DNA from: CAYQJV01 sp964417925
GTDB taxonomy: Bacteria; Hydrothermota; Tepidihabitantia; B3-TA06; CAYQJV01
Length of the DNA stretch: 17,157 nucleotides
Reading direction: 5' to 3'
Assembly (NCBI GenBank): GCA_964417925.1
Contig: CAYQJV010000034.1
Location: 1 to 17,157 of the forward strand
Shown here: positions 15,417 to 17,157 of the stretch, piece by piece
Numbering within the stretch: position 1 is the stretch's first letter
How the letters are laid out: every line of letters starts with the position of its first letter
Made by a program: the position numbers and the translations under genes
Notes under the pieces: generated by a model
Seen by the model: the letters and a program-made list of their open reading frames with translations, nothing else
What the model was told of the DNA's origin: nothing
The model's database searches: none

Positions 15417-17157
15417 ATGAAAGAGAAAATATTCGGCTTGGGATTCTTTTTCTTTTGGATTGGAACAATTTATGCCCAGCCAGTAATCGTTGACTGGAGT
15501 TCAAACGGCTCTGGTGCATCGGACCCAAAGGATATCATGTATCTTGTAAATCCTGGAGAAGTGGTTACTTTCTCTGTAACAACCAATGAAGTCTGCGACT
15601 TCTTGTGGGAAGTAAACAAAAAAGTTGTATCTACTTCCTCAGGCACCTCCTCTTCCTTTACATTTGAGGTTCCTCCCCATGACCCTGATCCATCAAAGTG
15701 CATCTGGGAAATCCATGTAAAAGCGTATAATGAGGATGGTGAAGCTCATCATGAATGGGTTATCTCTACGCTGGATGAGTCAGAGGCGCCGGATATCTTT
15801 GAGAGTTTTTCTGATCGGAAGTATAAAGAGAGGATAGAAACCGATCCCTGGGGAAGGCCTTTGCTGGAATGGGAAGGGGGAAGCGATAAAGATCCAGAAG
15901 ACCGCTATCTTGTCGGAGATTCGTGGGCATCTCTGAGAGTCCCATCGGATATCACTCAGGGGACATGGATATTCTGGTATAAATATTCCTTTAAAGAAAC
16001 TCATCAGACCGGAAATCATGTGACATTCTATCCTATTGCTAAAAATGCATGGGGAGGATATACCGGCACCGACTATTTCACAATCACATGGAACAAAAAT
16101 TCTGATGCCCATCATCATTATGGAATTAGCACCGATATGCATGGTGAAAGTGTGAGTTTCAGCATGGAATATGATGGTGCGGGATGGTATGAAAACGGGG
16201 AATGGCAGAAGGTCATACTTATAATCAAAGGGAATTATTACTATGTTTATAAAGAGGTTATCCACGAAACTCTGCTTCCAGAGGGAAAGATAATGTTTGA
16301 AAATTATGTGTATGAACCCCTTATCTCTGAGGTGATACCGGACTGGATAGCGATATACATGAGAGATATGGGAGAGCCGAACAAGCCTCACATTGATAAT
16401 ATCATGGTTTTTAAAGAAAAATATCTATTCCCGGAAAAAAGGATTTATATTGGAGAGTATGCTTATGACCATGTAAACGCCGGCGATGGTAAGTATGGAT
16501 TTGCTTATAAAGAGGGTATAATCGTTGAAGGAAGAGGGGTAACCTTAAAGGATATTGCCGATGCTATAAACAATCCTGCAATATTTTCCTACAACCAGGC
16601 TCAAAGAACCGCGATCTGTTATAAGGACCTGGTCGTCGATGAAGGAGCTGAACTGATAATAAAGGATGAGACCCTTAAATTTCACTGTAATTATCCCGGA
16701 GAAGTTGCGTTTGTTCTTGACTATGGTTCTCGCCTGTATGTAGAAAACAGCACCATCACATCAAATACAGAACATTACTGGATCTGGAACAATGCCGGCT
16801 CTACCACCCACTGGAGTAACGAATCCTGCACCTACTGGTGGCATTTTGACTTTCAGACCTATGGTCCTCCTGGATGGAGCGGACATTGCCCCTTAGATGT
16901 TGCATATCACGGTAGCTTTATTATAAAAAATTCAAAGATTGATAACTTCGGTCATCTGTTCTTAGACTCCCCATATGAAATCTGTATAGAGAATACCGAG
17001 TTTACAAATATCCATGAACTTGACATTGGAACATATCCCTCCATTGGTTCTGGATATGAAAAAGCCAGGGATTTTTGTAAAGGGGATAAGTCAATCTGGA
17101 TCTACACCGACGATGTAAACATAAATCGGTTTGAGATAAAAGATGTCAGGATTTCGG
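15417..17157 (+). CDS. Large secreted protein, Ig/PKD-like plus beta-helix, 3' end missing
   Basis: An open frame of 580 codons from the ATG at 15417 to the right edge, with no stop. A clear signal peptide (MKEKIFGLGFFFFWIGTIYA, cleavage before QP) leads to an Ig/PKD-like domain (about residues 24-115, PGEVVTFSVTTNEVCDFLW). A linker at about 124-150 contains APDIFESFSDRKY and ETDPWGRPLLEW. The middle part looks like a beta-sandwich (TFYPIAKNAWGGY, VSFSMEYDGAGWYENGEW). From about residue 404 (DLVVDEGAELIIKD, YGSRLYVENSTITSN, IIKNSKIDNFG) short hydrophobic strands with Asn turns suggest a right-handed beta-helix. No catalytic motif is recognised. The ribosome site is unusual (CGGGGGT, five to seven bases before ATG). 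From memory, the 'APD...TDPWGRPLLEW' module resembles archaeal surface proteins; this is untested. Confidence 0.8.
   Translation, partial: MKEKIFGLGFFFFWIGTIYAQPVIVDWSSNGSGASDPKDIMYLVNPGEVVTFSVTTNEVCDFLWEVNKKVVSTSSGTSSSFTFEVPPHDPDPSKCIWEIHVKAYNEDGEAHHEWVISTLDESEAPDIFESFSDRKYKERIETDPWGRPLLEWEGGSDKDPEDRYLVGDSWASLRVPSDITQGTWIFWYKYSFKETHQTGNHVTFYPIAKNAWGGYTGTDYFTITWNKNSDAHHHYGISTDMHGESVSFSMEYDGAGWYENGEWQKVILIIKGNYYYVYKEVIHETLLPEGKIMFENYVYEPLISEVIPDWIAIYMRDMGEPNKPHIDNIMVFKEKYLFPEKRIYIGEYAYDHVNAGDGKYGFAYKEGIIVEGRGVTLKDIADAINNPAIFSYNQAQRTAICYKDLVVDEGAELIIKDETLKFHCNYPGEVAFVLDYGSRLYVENSTITSNTEHYWIWNNAGSTTHWSNESCTYWWHFDFQTYGPPGWSGHCPLDVAYHGSFIIKNSKIDNFGHLFLDSPYEICIENTEFTNIHELDIGTYPSIGSGYEKARDFCKGDKSIWIYTDDVNINRFEIKDVRIS

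Noticed and set aside
15780..16391. Minus-strand open frame of 203 codons
   Set aside because: It is fully inside the 580-codon plus-strand frame, which has a signal peptide and domain-like structure. The minus-strand translation looks like antisense.

Overview
The window looks like chromosomal DNA of an AT-rich, Gram-negative bacterium of the FCB superphylum. My best guess is an uncultured lineage such as WOR-3/Stahlbacteria. This rests on a PorV/PorQ-type outer-membrane protein of the type IX secretion group, secreted proteins ending in FlgD-Ig-like or T9SS-like C-terminal domains, an SBBP-type secreted protein, and clear TTGACA/TATAAT promoters with AGGAGG ribosome sites. The taxonomic call is inference; there is no rRNA or tRNA here to anchor it.

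Layout. On the minus strand at the left edge, a MacB/FtsX-type ABC permease (141-1400) is followed by the start of a YIP1-like membrane protein that runs off the window. Divergent from it, a long plus-strand gene train (1546-12489) is packed with overlaps or a 14-base gap. It encodes a thioester-containing bacterial alpha-2-macroglobulin, a minimal transpeptidase-only penicillin-binding protein, a SpoIID-like peptidoglycan enzyme, a small HExxH metallopeptidase-like protein, a membrane-anchored protein of unknown function (possibly DUF3352-like), and a 935-residue secreted protein with a seven-repeat beta-propeller, four Ig-like repeats and a FlgD-Ig-like C-terminus.

A gene-poor stretch (12490-13026) follows. 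It holds an IS-end-like sequence, a long-stemmed inverted repeat, a 48-codon orphan reading frame and the first copy of a direct repeat. The second copy of that repeat (14295-14363) lies just past the next gene, so the two flank an SBBP-type secreted protein (13027-14286) whose repeat region is reduced to one unit. After a second promoter come the PorV/PorQ-like protein (14463-15383) and a large secreted protein (15417 to the edge) with an Ig/PKD-like N-terminal region and a likely beta-helix. The right part is visibly richer in G+C than the operon.

How the genes may work together. Alpha-2-macroglobulin next to a penicillin-binding protein is a known bacterial pairing (E. coli yfhM-pbpC), thought to couple protease trapping with cell-wall repair. 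Here PBP1C is replaced by a transpeptidase-only protein, and a SpoIID-type glycan enzyme, a peptidase-like protein, an anchored protein and a surface propeller protein are added in one apparent transcript. I read it as an envelope protection or wall-maintenance operon. That is inference from gene order and families. The right side looks like a separate surface-protein/T9SS unit.
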